Assembly (NCBI RefSeq): GCF_046557615.1
Contig: NZ_JBKIII010000001.1
Span: 868,001 to 932,000, forward strand
DNA length: 64,000 nt
DNA from: Haloferax sp046557615
GTDB lineage: Archaea; Halobacteriota; Halobacteria; Halobacteriales; Haloferacaceae
Reading direction: 5' to 3'
Part shown: positions 1-8,590 of the stretch, in pieces
Numbering within the stretch: the stretch's first letter is position 1
How the letters are laid out: each line of letters begins with the position of its first letter
Translations under genes and position numbers: made by a program
The notes under the pieces: model-generated
Databases searched by the model: none
The model's input: only the letters and a program-made list of their open reading frames with translations
What the model was told of the DNA's origin: nothing

Positions 1-3000
1 CACCAGATGAGCGACGCACGCCGCGACTGGTACGACTTCCACGCCTCGCTGGTCGAACCGTGGGACGGCCCCGCGCTCGTCGCCGCAACCGATGGCGACC
101 GAATCGCAGCCGTCCTCGACCGCAACGGCCTGCGTCCGTGTCGCTACGAAGTGACGACTGACGGGAGGCTCATCCTCGCCAGCGAAGTCGGCGCGCTCGA
201 CACCGACCCCGCAGAAATCGAACAGCGCGGTCGTCTCCGCCCCGGTGAAATCTTCATGGCCGACCCCGACGAGGGTCGTGTCATCCCCGACGGCGAAGTC
301 TTCGACTCGCTCACCGACGACAAGTACGGCGAGTGGGTCAGCGAACAACAGCGCCACCTCGACGACATCGCCGACGACGGCGTTCGCGCAATCGACAGTA
401 TCGAAGCACTCCGCGCGGCACAGGCCTCCTTCGGCTACACCCACGACCAACTCAACCACATGATAGAGCCGATGGCCCGCGACGGCAAGGACCCCGTCGG
501 CTCGATGGGTGACGACACGCCGTTGTCGGTTCTTTCGGACCTCAACCGGCCGCTTTTCACCTACTTCAAACAGCTGTTCGCGCAGGTGTCGAACCCGCCT
601 ATCGACTACATCCGCGAGAAGTTGGTGACGAGTCTCGAATCTCGACTCGGCTACCAGCGTAACCTCTTGTCCGAATCGCCGGACCACGCCCGGCAACTCG
701 TCCTCGACTCGCCGATTCTCACCGACGCGCAGACGAGTGCCATCAAAGACCTCGATGACGACATGCAGAGCGCCGTCGTGGACACCACCTACGAGAAAGG
801 TGGCGACCTCGAGTCGGCAATCGAAGGAGTACGTGACGAAGCGAAGGAAGCAATCGAAGCGGGCGCAGATATCGTCGTCCTCTCGGACCGCAACGTCGGC
901 CCGGACCGCGTGGCGATTCCGAGCCTCCTTGCGACGGGGGCAGTCCACCACAGTCTCGTCCGAAACGGCCTTCGCAACCACGCCGGACTCGTCGTCGAGT
1001 CCGGCGACCCACGCGAGGTTCACCACTTCGCGACGCTCATCGGCTACGGCGCTGGCGCGGTGAACCCGTACCTCGCTTACCAGACTATCGAAGACATCGT
1101 CGCCGGACCCGACGGTGCAGACGAAGCCGAAGCCATCGACTCCTACATCCACGCCGTCGAAGATGGCATCCTGAAGACGATGGCGAAGATGGGCATCTCC
1201 ACGGTCGAGAGTTACCGCGGTGCCCAAATCTTCGAAGCCATCGGTCTCTCGTCGGACTTCATCGCCGAATACTTCGAAGGAACCGAGATTCGAACCGAAG
1301 GTATCGGCATCGACGTCATCGAAGAAGACCTCTTGACTCGCCACGCCGCGGCCTTCGGCGCAGACCCAAAGCTCGAACGCCAAGGCGAGTACGAGAACCG
1401 CTCGAACGGCATCCACCACGGCTGGAACCCGAAGACGGTCGGCACGCTCCAGCAGGCAGTCCGCGCTGGCGACTACGACCGCTACAAGGAGTTCGCCGAA
1501 CTCGTCAACGACCAGTCTGAACACATCCAAGCACTGCGCGGTCTGCTCGAATTCGACCCCGACCGCGAATCCATCGACATCGACGAAGTCGAACCCGTCG
1601 AAGATATCGTCAAACGGTTCTCGACCGCGGCGATGTCGCTCGGCAGTCTCTCACCCGAAGCCCACGAGAACAACTCGATTGCGATGAACCGCATCGGCGG
1701 CAAGTCGAATTCGGGTGAAGGTGGCGAACCACCGGAACGCTTCGGCACCGAGAAAGAGTGCAACGTCAAGCAGGTCGCATCCGGCCGCTTCGGCGTCACC
1801 TCGCACTACCTCTCGTCTGCAGACGAACTCCAAATCAAGATGGCACAGGGCTCGAAGCCCGGTGAAGGTGGCCACCTTCCCGGCAAGAAGGTCAACGAGA
1901 TGATTGCCCACGTCCGCTATGCGACGCCGGGCGTCGGCCTCATCTCGCCACCACCGCTGCACGACATCTACTCCATCGAAGACCTGAAACAGCTCATCTT
2001 CGACCTGAAGTCCGCCAACCCCGACGCCGACATCAACGTCAAGCTCGTCTCCGAGGCGGGTATCGGCACCATCGCAGCAGGTGTCTCGAAGGCCGAAGCC
2101 GACGTAGTACATATCTCGGGCTACGACGGCGGGACGGGCGCATCGCCCAAGACCTCAATCAAGAACGCCGGTCTGCCGTGGGAACTCGGCCTCGCCGAAG
2201 CAAACCAGATGCTCCGTGCGACCGGCCTCCGCTCGCGCATCCGCGTTTCCGCCGACGGCGGCATGAAGACCGGTCGCGACGTCGCAGTCGCCGCACTCCT
2301 CGGCGCAGAAGAGTACATCTTCGGGACGGCCTCGCTCGTCACCGCAGGCTGTGTGATGGCGCGCCAGTGCCACGAGAACACCTGTCCTGTCGGTGTCGCC
2401 ACGCAGGACGAGAACCTCAGACAGCGATTCCCCGGCCAACCCGACCACGTCATCAACTACATGACGTTCATCGCGCAGGAACTCCGCGAAATCATGGCCG
2501 AACTCGGCTTCCGCACCCTCGAAGAGATGATTGGCCGTCCATCGCTCTTGCGCCAGCGCGAGACGGACCACCCGAAAGCCAAGCACCTCGACCTCTCGGC
2601 GGTCATCGCCGAACCCGCGGGCGACGCGCGGACGAAGACCGAAGAACAAGCCCACGCCGATATCGAGACGCACATCGACCGCAAACTCATCAAGGAGGCG
2701 ACGCCCGCACTGGAAGACCAGCAGCCGGTCGTCATCCGCCGCGACCTGCGGAACTCGGACCGCGCAGTCGGTGCGATGCTCTCGAACCGCATCTCCAACG
2801 CTTACGGCGGCGAGGGTCTCCCAGAAGGGACGATTCGCTGTGAGTTCTCCGGAACCGCAGGACAGACGTTCGGTGGCTTCCTCGCCCACGGCGTCACGAT
2901 GCGCCTGACGGGTGCCGCAAACGACTACGTCGGCAAGGGCCTCTCCGGTGGCCGCATCATCGTCGAGACGCCCGCCGAAGCCAACTACGACGCCACGGAG

Positions 3001-3549
3001 AACATCCTCATCGGCAACGTCGCGCTCTACGGGGCGACCCAGGGCGAGGCGTACATCAACGGAATGGCGGGCGAGCGTTTCGCCGTCCGCAACTCCGGTG
3101 TGAAGGCCGTCGTCGAAGGCGTCGGCGACCACGGCTGTGAGTACATGACCGGCGGCGTCGTCGCCGTCCTCGGTAACACTGGTCGCAACTTCGCCGCAGG
3201 GATGTCTGGTGGCATCACCTACGTCTACGACCCCGACGACGACCTCGCGGCGAACGCCAACACCGAGATGGTCGAACTCCAGTCCGACCTCGACAGTGCT
3301 GACGAGGCGATGCTTACTCGACTCGTCGAGAACCACCTCGCCTACACCGACTCCGAGCGCGCCGCCGAACTCCTCGACGACTGGGAGGTGAGTTTGAAGG
3401 ACTTCGTGAAAGTGATGCCCGACGCCTACGCCGAAGTCATCGCCGAGAAGCCCGAACAGGACGTTCGCTCCGAACTCCCCGTCGCCGCAGGTGCCGTTGC
3501 CGAAGCTGAGTCGGACCGTATCGGTGCGACGACGACGAGCGACGACTGA
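1..3549 (+). CDS. gltB: Glutamate synthase large subunit, 5'-truncated by the window
   Basis: Makes glutamate from 2-oxoglutarate and glutamine-derived ammonia. The frame is open from base 1, and the first residues already belong to the N-terminal glutaminase domain, so the true start lies to the left; about 1182 codons are visible of the roughly 1500 usual for the family. Then come the central domain, the FMN-binding synthase domain and the C-terminal GXGXG beta-helix with its repeated glycines (about 930-1080 of the visible part). Cys784, Cys790 and Cys795 form the CX5CX4C pattern expected for the 3Fe-4S cluster. No small-subunit gene is visible beside it. Family assignment is secure. Confidence 0.96.
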   Translation, partial: HQMSDARRDWYDFHASLVEPWDGPALVAATDGDRIAAVLDRNGLRPCRYEVTTDGRLILASEVGALDTDPAEIEQRGRLRPGEIFMADPDEGRVIPDGEVFDSLTDDKYGEWVSEQQRHLDDIADDGVRAIDSIEALRAAQASFGYTHDQLNHMIEPMARDGKDPVGSMGDDTPLSVLSDLNRPLFTYFKQLFAQVSNPPIDYIREKLVTSLESRLGYQRNLLSESPDHARQLVLDSPILTDAQTSAIKDLDDDMQSAVVDTTYEKGGDLESAIEGVRDEAKEAIEAGADIVVLSDRNVGPDRVAIPSLLATGAVHHSLVRNGLRNHAGLVVESGDPREVHHFATLIGYGAGAVNPYLAYQTIEDIVAGPDGADEAEAIDSYIHAVEDGILKTMAKMGISTVESYRGAQIFEAIGLSSDFIAEYFEGTEIRTEGIGIDVIEEDLLTRHAAAFGADPKLERQGEYENRSNGIHHGWNPKTVGTLQQAVRAGDYDRYKEFAELVNDQSEHIQALRGLLEFDPDRESIDIDEVEPVEDIVKRFSTAAMSLGSLSPEAHENNSIAMNRIGGKSNSGEGGEPPERFGTEKECNVKQVASGRFGVTSHYLSSADELQIKMAQGSKPGEGGHLPGKKVNEMIAHVRYATPGVGLISPPPLHDIYSIEDLKQLIFDLKSANPDADINVKLVSEAGIGTIAAGVSKAEADVVHISGYDGGTGASPKTSIKNAGLPWELGLAEANQMLRATGLRSRIRVSADGGMKTGRDVAVAALLGAEEYIFGTASLVTAGCVMARQCHENTCPVGVATQDENLRQRFPGQPDHVINYMTFIAQELREIMAELGFRTLEEMIGRPSLLRQRETDHPKAKHLDLSAVIAEPAGDARTKTEEQAHADIETHIDRKLIKEATPALEDQQPVVIRRDLRNSDRAVGAMLSNRISNAYGGEGLPEGTIRCEFSGTAGQTFGGFLAHGVTMRLTGAANDYVGKGLSGGRIIVETPAEANYDATENILIGNVALYGATQGEAYINGMAGERFAVRNSGVKAVVEGVGDHGCEYMTGGVVAVLGNTGRNFAAGMSGGITYVYDPDDDLAANANTEMVELQSDLDSADEAMLTRLVENHLAYTDSERAAELLDDWEVSLKDFVKVMPDAYAEVIAEKPEQDVRSELPVAAGAVAEAESDRIGATTTSDD

Positions 3550-3589
3550 ACACCCCGCGATATTTTTTCGAGCGCGCCGAACCCCAGAC

Positions 3590-3901
3590 GTGTCCCGCGA
3601 GTACGACAAACTTGTCCGAGACGAGATTCCGCATATAATCCGCGAGTCGGGCGAATCCCCACGCACGCACGTTGCCGAAGGCGAAGAGTTAGACCGACGA
3701 CTCGCAGAGAAAGTGGTCGAAGAAGCTCGGGAGTTCGAAGCGAGTCACCGAATCGAGGAACTCGCGGATATCGTCGCGGTCATCGACGCGGTTCTCGTTC
3801 GTGAAGAAGTGGACTGGGAGACGTTACGAGAACTCGTCTCTGAAAAGGCCGCCGAGCGTGGTGGGTTCGAAGACGGCGTCGTCCTCGAACGCGTCGAGTA
3901 A
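3590..3901 (+). CDS. MazG-like phosphoribosyl-ATP pyrophosphohydrolase-family protein
   Basis: A 103-residue all-alpha NTP pyrophosphohydrolase-like protein. It opens with the family signature YDKLVRDEIP and has the acidic EELADIVAVID helix that normally binds Mg2+ in MazG/PRA-PH proteins. I place the start at the GTG just before SREYDKLV because that signature is normally at the extreme N-terminus, although the frame is open further upstream into the end of gltB. A T-rich stretch at 3562-3569 lies in a possible promoter position. Substrate unknown; nucleotide house-cleaning is the usual inference. Confidence 0.8.
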   Translation: MSREYDKLVRDEIPHIIRESGESPRTHVAEGEELDRRLAEKVVEEAREFEASHRIEELADIVAVIDAVLVREEVDWETLRELVSEKAAERGGFEDGVVLERVE

Positions 3902-3972
3902 GCACGCGGTCACGACCTGCCACCGGAATCCGCCGCCGGTTCTCCCACGTTTTTCACCACGCATCTCCAGTC

Positions 3973-4968
3973 GTGAATATGAACAACGCGCTCGTCATCG
4001 GCGGCACTCGATTTATCGGCCGCCACCTCGTCGAGGACTTGCTCGACCACGACTACGACGTGACCATCTTCAATCGCGGGAACCACGACAATCCCTTCAG
4101 TGACAACCCGCGCGTCCAGCACGTCCAAGGCGACAGAAAAGACGACGAAGCCCTCCGCACGGCTAAACTCACCGTCGAACCGGATGCCGTCTTCGACTGC
4201 GTTGCCTACCACCCCGGCGACGTCGTTTCGGCGGTCGATATCTTCACCGACGTGGACGCCTACGTCTACATCTCCAGCGGGGCGGCCTATGGAAGCGAAG
4301 AGATTCCGAAGCGCGAAGGCGTGACTCCACTCTGTAAGTGTACGAACGAACAGGCCGAGTCCGACGCCGACGAGACTTACGGCCCGCGAAAAGCGGAGGG
4401 TGACCGTGTGGTCTTCGAGGCCGCTTCCCGAGGAATCGACGCCATGTCCATCCGCCCTTGTATCGTCTACGGCCCGGACGACTACACCGAACGCCTCGAC
4501 TACTGGATTGAGAGGGTACTCAACTACGACCGAGTTCTCATCCCCGGCGACGGGACGAACATCTGGCACCGTGCCTACGTCGAAGACGTGGCGAGTGCGA
4601 TGCGCATCATCGCCGAAGAAGGCGAGGCAGGAGAAGCCTACAACGTGGGCGACCAGCAACTCGTGACGCTCCAAGAGATGCTCGAACTCATCGCCGACGT
4701 GGCGGGCACAGAAATCGAAGTCGTCCACGCAGGTGAACGTGAACTGGCCGCTGGCGAACTCTCACCGACTGATTTCATCCTCTATCGAGAATACCCACAT
4801 CTCCTCTCGACCAGCAAGCTCGCCGCCCTCGGGTGGGAATCGACGCCATTCGATGAGGCGATGCGACGCTCTGTCGAGAGCCATCGTGAGAGCGACCGCG
4901 ACGGGAGTGAATACGACCCCGGACGCGACGCAGAAGAACGTGTCCTCTCGATTCTCGATACGCTGTAA
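3973..4968 (+). CDS. NAD-dependent epimerase/dehydratase (extended SDR)
   Basis: A 331-residue Rossmann-fold protein. The N-terminal GGTRFIG is the SDR dinucleotide-binding glycine motif, SGAAYGS carries the substrate-side serine region, and YGPRK is the catalytic YX3K. The start is the GTG at 3973 or the ATG two codons later. It resembles sugar-nucleotide epimerases and haloarchaeal isoflavone-reductase-like SDRs, but the sequence does not reveal the substrate. It stands alone on its strand and converges on the HD gene that follows. Confidence 0.85.
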   Translation: MNMNNALVIGGTRFIGRHLVEDLLDHDYDVTIFNRGNHDNPFSDNPRVQHVQGDRKDDEALRTAKLTVEPDAVFDCVAYHPGDVVSAVDIFTDVDAYVYISSGAAYGSEEIPKREGVTPLCKCTNEQAESDADETYGPRKAEGDRVVFEAASRGIDAMSIRPCIVYGPDDYTERLDYWIERVLNYDRVLIPGDGTNIWHRAYVEDVASAMRIIAEEGEAGEAYNVGDQQLVTLQEMLELIADVAGTEIEVVHAGERELAAGELSPTDFILYREYPHLLSTSKLAALGWESTPFDEAMRRSVESHRESDRDGSEYDPGRDAEERVLSILDTL

Positions 4969-5034
4969 GTAACCGACAGTCGAGACCCGAAGGTCTCTCT
5001 CGGCGAACTGTACGCTAAAAAATCGGGCTTCGAC

Positions 5035-5727
5035 TCAGATGTCGAAGTTCTCGGTGTGGTCCATCTCGGGGACCTCTTCTTCGAGCCACTCGCGGAACCA
5101 CTTGACGCGCTTGAGACGTTGGTAAGCGAGGCTCTCTGCGGTGTCGGTGACGAGTCGCTGCGAGGCGTCACGGCCGCGTTCGAAGACGCGCTCGACCATC
5201 TCGGCGGCGTCCATGTGAGTTCGGGCCTCGTAGCCCATCCGGAGGAGCATGAGCGCCGTGCCGTTGGCCCCAATCTTGTCGAGGATGTCGGCTTCGATGA
5301 GACACCGTGTCTCCAGCGAGATGTCCATCAAGTCGCCCTGATACGAATGGTCGGAGACGACTTGGCACACCTGTTCGGTGAACGATTCGGGATAGTCGCC
5401 GTGGGTCGTCAAGAACTCGCGGGCGACGCGTGCCCCTTCTTCGGCGTGGACCTCCTGTTCGGCTTCGAGTTTGGAGATGTCGTGGAAGAGGGCGGCGACG
5501 CGAACCACGTCAACATCGGCGCCTTCGCGCTTCGCGATATGCGATGCAAGGTCGACGACGTTCAGAATGTGATTGAAGCGGTACTCCGCAGAATGCCACG
5601 GGTACCACCGCATTCGCCCGCCATCGTCTTCATTCTCGACGCTCGCACTCAGGTAGTCGAGGACGAACCGCTTCATGTCCTCGAACTCTGCGTCAGAGAC
5701 CGACGAGTCTTTGATTTCAACGCCCAC
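5035..5727 (-). CDS. HD-domain phosphohydrolase
   Basis: A 230-residue metal-dependent phosphohydrolase of the HD superfamily. His53, the FHDISK motif with His82-Asp83, and a downstream Asp in the ADILDKIGANG segment supply the usual HD metal ligands. It resembles the YpgQ/YedJ type of HD hydrolase acting on nucleotides, but the substrate cannot be read from the sequence. It is divergent from alaX, with a 179-nt promoter region between them that I see no other gene in. Confidence 0.85.
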   Translation of the reverse strand: MGVEIKDSSVSDAEFEDMKRFVLDYLSASVENEDDGGRMRWYPWHSAEYRFNHILNVVDLASHIAKREGADVDVVRVAALFHDISKLEAEQEVHAEEGARVAREFLTTHGDYPESFTEQVCQVVSDHSYQGDLMDISLETRCLIEADILDKIGANGTALMLLRMGYEARTHMDAAEMVERVFERGRDASQRLVTDTAESLAYQRLKRVKWFREWLEEEVPEMDHTENFDI

Positions 5728-5906
5728 GATGAATCCTCCGTGGGGGTGAACGAATCTCAGATTTCATTACACGGATTGAGGTTCGTTCTACTCTTAGGCG
5801 TTACGACACCCTGAGTTTTTGATTCGGTGGGGTTGGCTACACCTGCACGCGACTCGCGACCACCCGAAGTGACAAACATAACTACCACTCATGCGTCGAA
5901 CACCAC

Positions 5907-6626
5907 ATGAGCGAAGCGCGTTATCTCGACGAGACCACGCTGTTCACCTTCGAGACGACGGTCGAAGCAGTCCGCGGCGATGACCGCGTGGTTCTGAACG
6001 AAACCTGCTTCTATCCGACTGGTGGCGGCCAGCCACACGATACGGGCACACTGCGGGCAAAGGGCGAAGAATGGCGCGTCGTAGACGTGAAAAAACGAGA
6101 TCGTATCGAACACATCGTCGAAGGAACCGTCCCCGAAGTCGGCACAACTGTCACCGGAACCATCGACGAAGATCGACGCCGTGCCCACATGCGCTATCAC
6201 ACCGCCCAACACCTCCTCTCGTCGATTCTGCTCACCGAGTTCGACGCCGAGACGACCGGCAATCAGCTGTACCACGACCACGCACACCTCGATTGCGCCT
6301 ACGAGCGATTCGACGACGAGGACCTCCAGACCATCGAAGACCGGATGAACGAACTCGTCGCCGACGACCTGCCCGTTCGATGGTACACGCTCGACCGCGA
6401 CGAAGCAGAGGCGACACTCGACCCCGAGCGAACTCGACTGCACTTGTTGCCAGATTCGATTCGAGAGGTTCGAATCGTCGAAATCGGCGATACAGAGACT
6501 CCATTAGACCAAACTGCCTGCGCCGGAACACACGTCGAATCGACCGGCGAGATTGGAACCGTGGCCGTCACCGGGCGGACGACACAAGGGTCGGAACACG
6601 AACGAATCGGCTTCGAACTCGAATAA
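5907..6626 (+). CDS. alaX: Alanyl-tRNA editing protein AlaX
   Basis: A 239-residue trans-editing factor that deacylates Ser-tRNA(Ala) or Gly-tRNA(Ala). The zinc site is complete: His98 and His102 in HTAQH, and Cys205 and His209 in CAGTH. The N-terminal beta-barrel segment with NETCFYPTGGGQPHDTG matches the second-domain layout of AlaX-M proteins, and the length fits AlaX-M. It converges on the FkbM gene only 9 bp away. Confidence 0.92.
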   Translation: MSEARYLDETTLFTFETTVEAVRGDDRVVLNETCFYPTGGGQPHDTGTLRAKGEEWRVVDVKKRDRIEHIVEGTVPEVGTTVTGTIDEDRRRAHMRYHTAQHLLSSILLTEFDAETTGNQLYHDHAHLDCAYERFDDEDLQTIEDRMNELVADDLPVRWYTLDRDEAEATLDPERTRLHLLPDSIREVRIVEIGDTETPLDQTACAGTHVESTGEIGTVAVTGRTTQGSEHERIGFELE

Positions 6627-6635
6627 GGACGAAGA

Positions 6636-7391
6636 CTACGACTCTGGTGGTTCACACACCCATCCCTCTCTAACCGGGATGAGACGATAGCCGTGGTCAC
6701 GAAGCAACTCCGCCGCCATCGATTCGTCGTGACCGTCGCGTGCATCGTGGACTTCGAAGTAGAGTGTCGGGCGATGCTCACGGAGTACTGATTCTGCCCC
6801 CTCCAAGACGGCGAGTCCGAAGCCTTCTACGTCTATTTTGAGGTGGTCCGGTGGCGGAACCTCACCAGATTCGACCAGCGAATCGAGTCGGCGCATCTGA
6901 ATCTCGACCTGCTCGGCGATGCTTGCCTCCCACGCGCTCGCGTGGGCCGACGAGAACGACCCCAATTCGTCGTAATTCGATTGATGGAAGGTTCGCGTCT
7001 CGTCGGCGTTTCCGAGGCCACAGTCGAGGAGTGTGACTCGCTCTTCGAACTCGTTGAGTCGAATATTCGCCGCGAGTTGCTCGGAGACGTGGGCATTTGG
7101 TTCGACCGCGACGACTCGAATACGTGGGTGACTCGCCGCGGCGGCGAGTGTGTAGGTTCCCGTGTTCGCGCCGACATCGACGACGACCTCATCGGGAGCG
7201 AGGTTGGAAAGGAGCGCGTGGAGGAGGACGTCCTCACCGTGTCGATTGTACAGTTCGTAGCTTCGGAAGGACACGCCATCGACGTGCTTCGTCGTCGTGA
7301 GAAGTTCGTGACGGTAGTTTCTGCGAACCAGTGTGTAATGGAGCGAGTAGGAGAGATGGCGAAGGGTCGAAAGCGGGTGCCGCGACAACAC
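6636..7391 (-). CDS. FkbM-family SAM-dependent methyltransferase
   Basis: A 251-residue class I methyltransferase. Motif I is VVVDVGANTGTYTL (about residues 69-82), followed by VVAVEPNA and the FkbM-typical DHLKIDVEGFGLAVLEGAE segment in the C-terminal half. FkbM proteins methylate sugar or polyketide hydroxyls; in haloarchaea they often modify surface glycans, but no glycan genes adjoin this one, so the substrate is open. Confidence 0.88.
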   Translation of the reverse strand: MLSRHPLSTLRHLSYSLHYTLVRRNYRHELLTTTKHVDGVSFRSYELYNRHGEDVLLHALLSNLAPDEVVVDVGANTGTYTLAAAASHPRIRVVAVEPNAHVSEQLAANIRLNEFEERVTLLDCGLGNADETRTFHQSNYDELGSFSSAHASAWEASIAEQVEIQMRRLDSLVESGEVPPPDHLKIDVEGFGLAVLEGAESVLREHRPTLYFEVHDARDGHDESMAAELLRDHGYRLIPVREGWVCEPPES

Positions 7392-7490
7392 GTTGTGTAG
7401 TTGTCAAACGGTGTGGGTAAAAATTGGTCGGAGAGATAAGTGCGAGACTGAGAGCTAAGAGGGAATTATTTCATCACCAATGCAGTTGAA

Positions 7491-7515
7491 AAGTAGTCTC
7501 AGGCGGATTCGAACC
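7491..7515 (-). repeat. Partial copy of the tRNA-Gln 3' end
   Basis: These 25 bases match 7584-7608, the 3' acceptor strand and T-arm of the tRNA-Gln gene, at 23 of 25 positions and in the same orientation, about 93 bp away. tRNA 3' ends are the usual target of tyrosine-integrase elements, so this may be an old attachment-site duplicate. No integrase gene is present. Confidence 0.7.
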
Positions 7516-7586
7516 TCGGTCGCTCCGACTCGTCGCTCCCCGCTTCGATCCTCGTTGTGACTATTTACTCACTGACGTTCGTAAAA

Positions 7587-7689
7587 TAGTCCCAGGCGGA
7601 TTCGAACCGCCGTCAACGGCTGTCTTCTCGGTACGCATGAACCGTACCAATCCAAAGGCCGCTATGATTGGCCACTACACCATGGGACT
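7587..7689 (-). tRNA. tRNA-Gln (anticodon UUG), intron-containing
   Basis: Acceptor strands AGTCCCA and TGGGACT pair, with discriminator A. The T-arm is GGCGG-TTCGAAT-CCGCC. The anticodon stem GCGGC pairs with GCCGT around the loop C-T-TTG-G-A. The gene is about 30 nt too long because an intron follows position 37. Without the intron the cloverleaf is normal, although the D-stem is imperfect. The 3' CCA is not encoded. Haloferax volcanii is known to have a short intron in its tRNA-Gln(UUG), which supports the assignment. A TATA-like ATTATATGC lies at about 7752-7760. Confidence 0.93.
7622..7651 (-). other. tRNA-Gln intron
   Basis: About 30 nt inserted after the base 3' of the anticodon, the canonical archaeal position. 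The intron contains its own helix, GGTACG with CGTACC, which fits a bulge-helix-bulge substrate for the archaeal splicing endonuclease. The exact ends are uncertain by one base because an A can be assigned to either side. Confidence 0.85.
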
Positions 7690-7700
7690 GCGCTTCGCTC

Positions 7701-7748
7701 GTCCCATGTACCTCGCAATCCATCCGGATTGCTCGACACCACGGGACT
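7701..7748 (-). promoter_or_regulatory. Structured leader of tRNA-Gln mimicking its acceptor end
   Basis: Read on the minus strand, this begins AGTCCCGTGG, almost the same as the mature tRNA 5' end AGTCCCATGG. It folds as an 8-bp stem (GTCCCGTG at 7740-7747 with CATGGGAC at 7701-7708, one G-U pair) enclosing a perfect 7-bp hairpin (GCAATCC at 7726-7732 with GGATTGC at 7715-7721). The same CATGGGAC can instead pair perfectly with the tRNA's own 5' bases at 7681-7688. It lacks an anticodon arm and a T-arm, so it is not itself a tRNA. Confidence 0.6.
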
Positions 7749-7785
7749 GTGCATATAATCGTAGCGCGACGGTAGCACAATAATG

Positions 7786-8535
7786 TTACTTTTTACGCCG
7801 CAGTCGTGCATTTCCACTTTCAACAAGTCGGTGACACGTACGACAAAGCGAAATAACGTTGTCTAGGGTGTGGGCATCAGACGGATGCTCGAAATCACGA
7901 ACTCGCATTAGATGGTGAACGTCGGGGTTTTGGCCGGTTTCATTCCGGTCGGCACCACATCTTTGACAGCTGTATTCGTCCCGTTTGAGTGCGAGTCGGC
8001 GAACTCGCCACCAACGCTCTCCGTAGTTGAATGAGCCACCTTCCCACTGGTGATGTTGCTCTCCAACGACGTTCACCGAGAGCCACTCACCGTAACAATC
8101 TGAATCACAGAATACGCCGTACTCGTTCGACTGAATCTGTGATTCGAGTCGCTGAATTTCAGCCTCGCAGTGAGAACAGCTGGTTACAACACGCTCAAGT
8201 CGTACTGCCGGGTTCTCTGGGAGAAGCCCATTTGCTTCGTCAACACACGTGGAGCAGTAGATTCCCTTCTTATTCGATGGATAGTATTCGAACGAAGACC
8301 CACAGACCGTACATTGGGCTGTTTCTTTGGCCCCTTTCCAATTTCCATTGGCTACCCCACTTTCGGAATAGCACTCATCACAGTACACTCGCTGAGATTT
8401 TGGATCGTAGAATTCGCCATCACACTCTTGGCATGTCCGATTCGGAAGCGGTTCGCCATGGACCTTCGTATGGTGCTGTCGAACTCCTTGTTTAGTTCTG
8501 AGCTGTCGAGAACAAGTCGGACACCCCAGACACAA
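7786..8535 (-). CDS. HNH endonuclease with multiple zinc-binding segments
   Basis: A 249-residue protein. Residues 5-26 form a C2H2 finger (CX2CX12HX4H). Three further Cys pairs or clusters lie at 35-55, 75-97 and 120-147. The C-terminus (190-235) is an HNH module: Cys190/Cys193, His207-His208, Asn226 and Cys231/Cys234-His235. The first codon is TTG; no ATG precedes the finger. The gene is visibly AT-richer than its neighbours and sits beside the tRNA, so it is probably a mobile or defence nuclease acquired by transfer. Its target is unknown. Confidence 0.85.
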   Translation of the reverse strand: MCLGCPTCSRQLRTKQGVRQHHTKVHGEPLPNRTCQECDGEFYDPKSQRVYCDECYSESGVANGNWKGAKETAQCTVCGSSFEYYPSNKKGIYCSTCVDEANGLLPENPAVRLERVVTSCSHCEAEIQRLESQIQSNEYGVFCDSDCYGEWLSVNVVGEQHHQWEGGSFNYGERWWRVRRLALKRDEYSCQRCGADRNETGQNPDVHHLMRVRDFEHPSDAHTLDNVISLCRTCHRLVESGNARLRRKK

Positions 8536-8590
8536 CCACAGGGCAGGAGCTAGTTAGTGTCGAGCCAAGTAGGGTGAAAGTAAAACTCGA

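Noticed and set aside
7701..7748. Second tRNA gene upstream of tRNA-Gln
   Set aside because: It begins like tRNA-Gln but has no anticodon or T-arm and is only 48 nt long.
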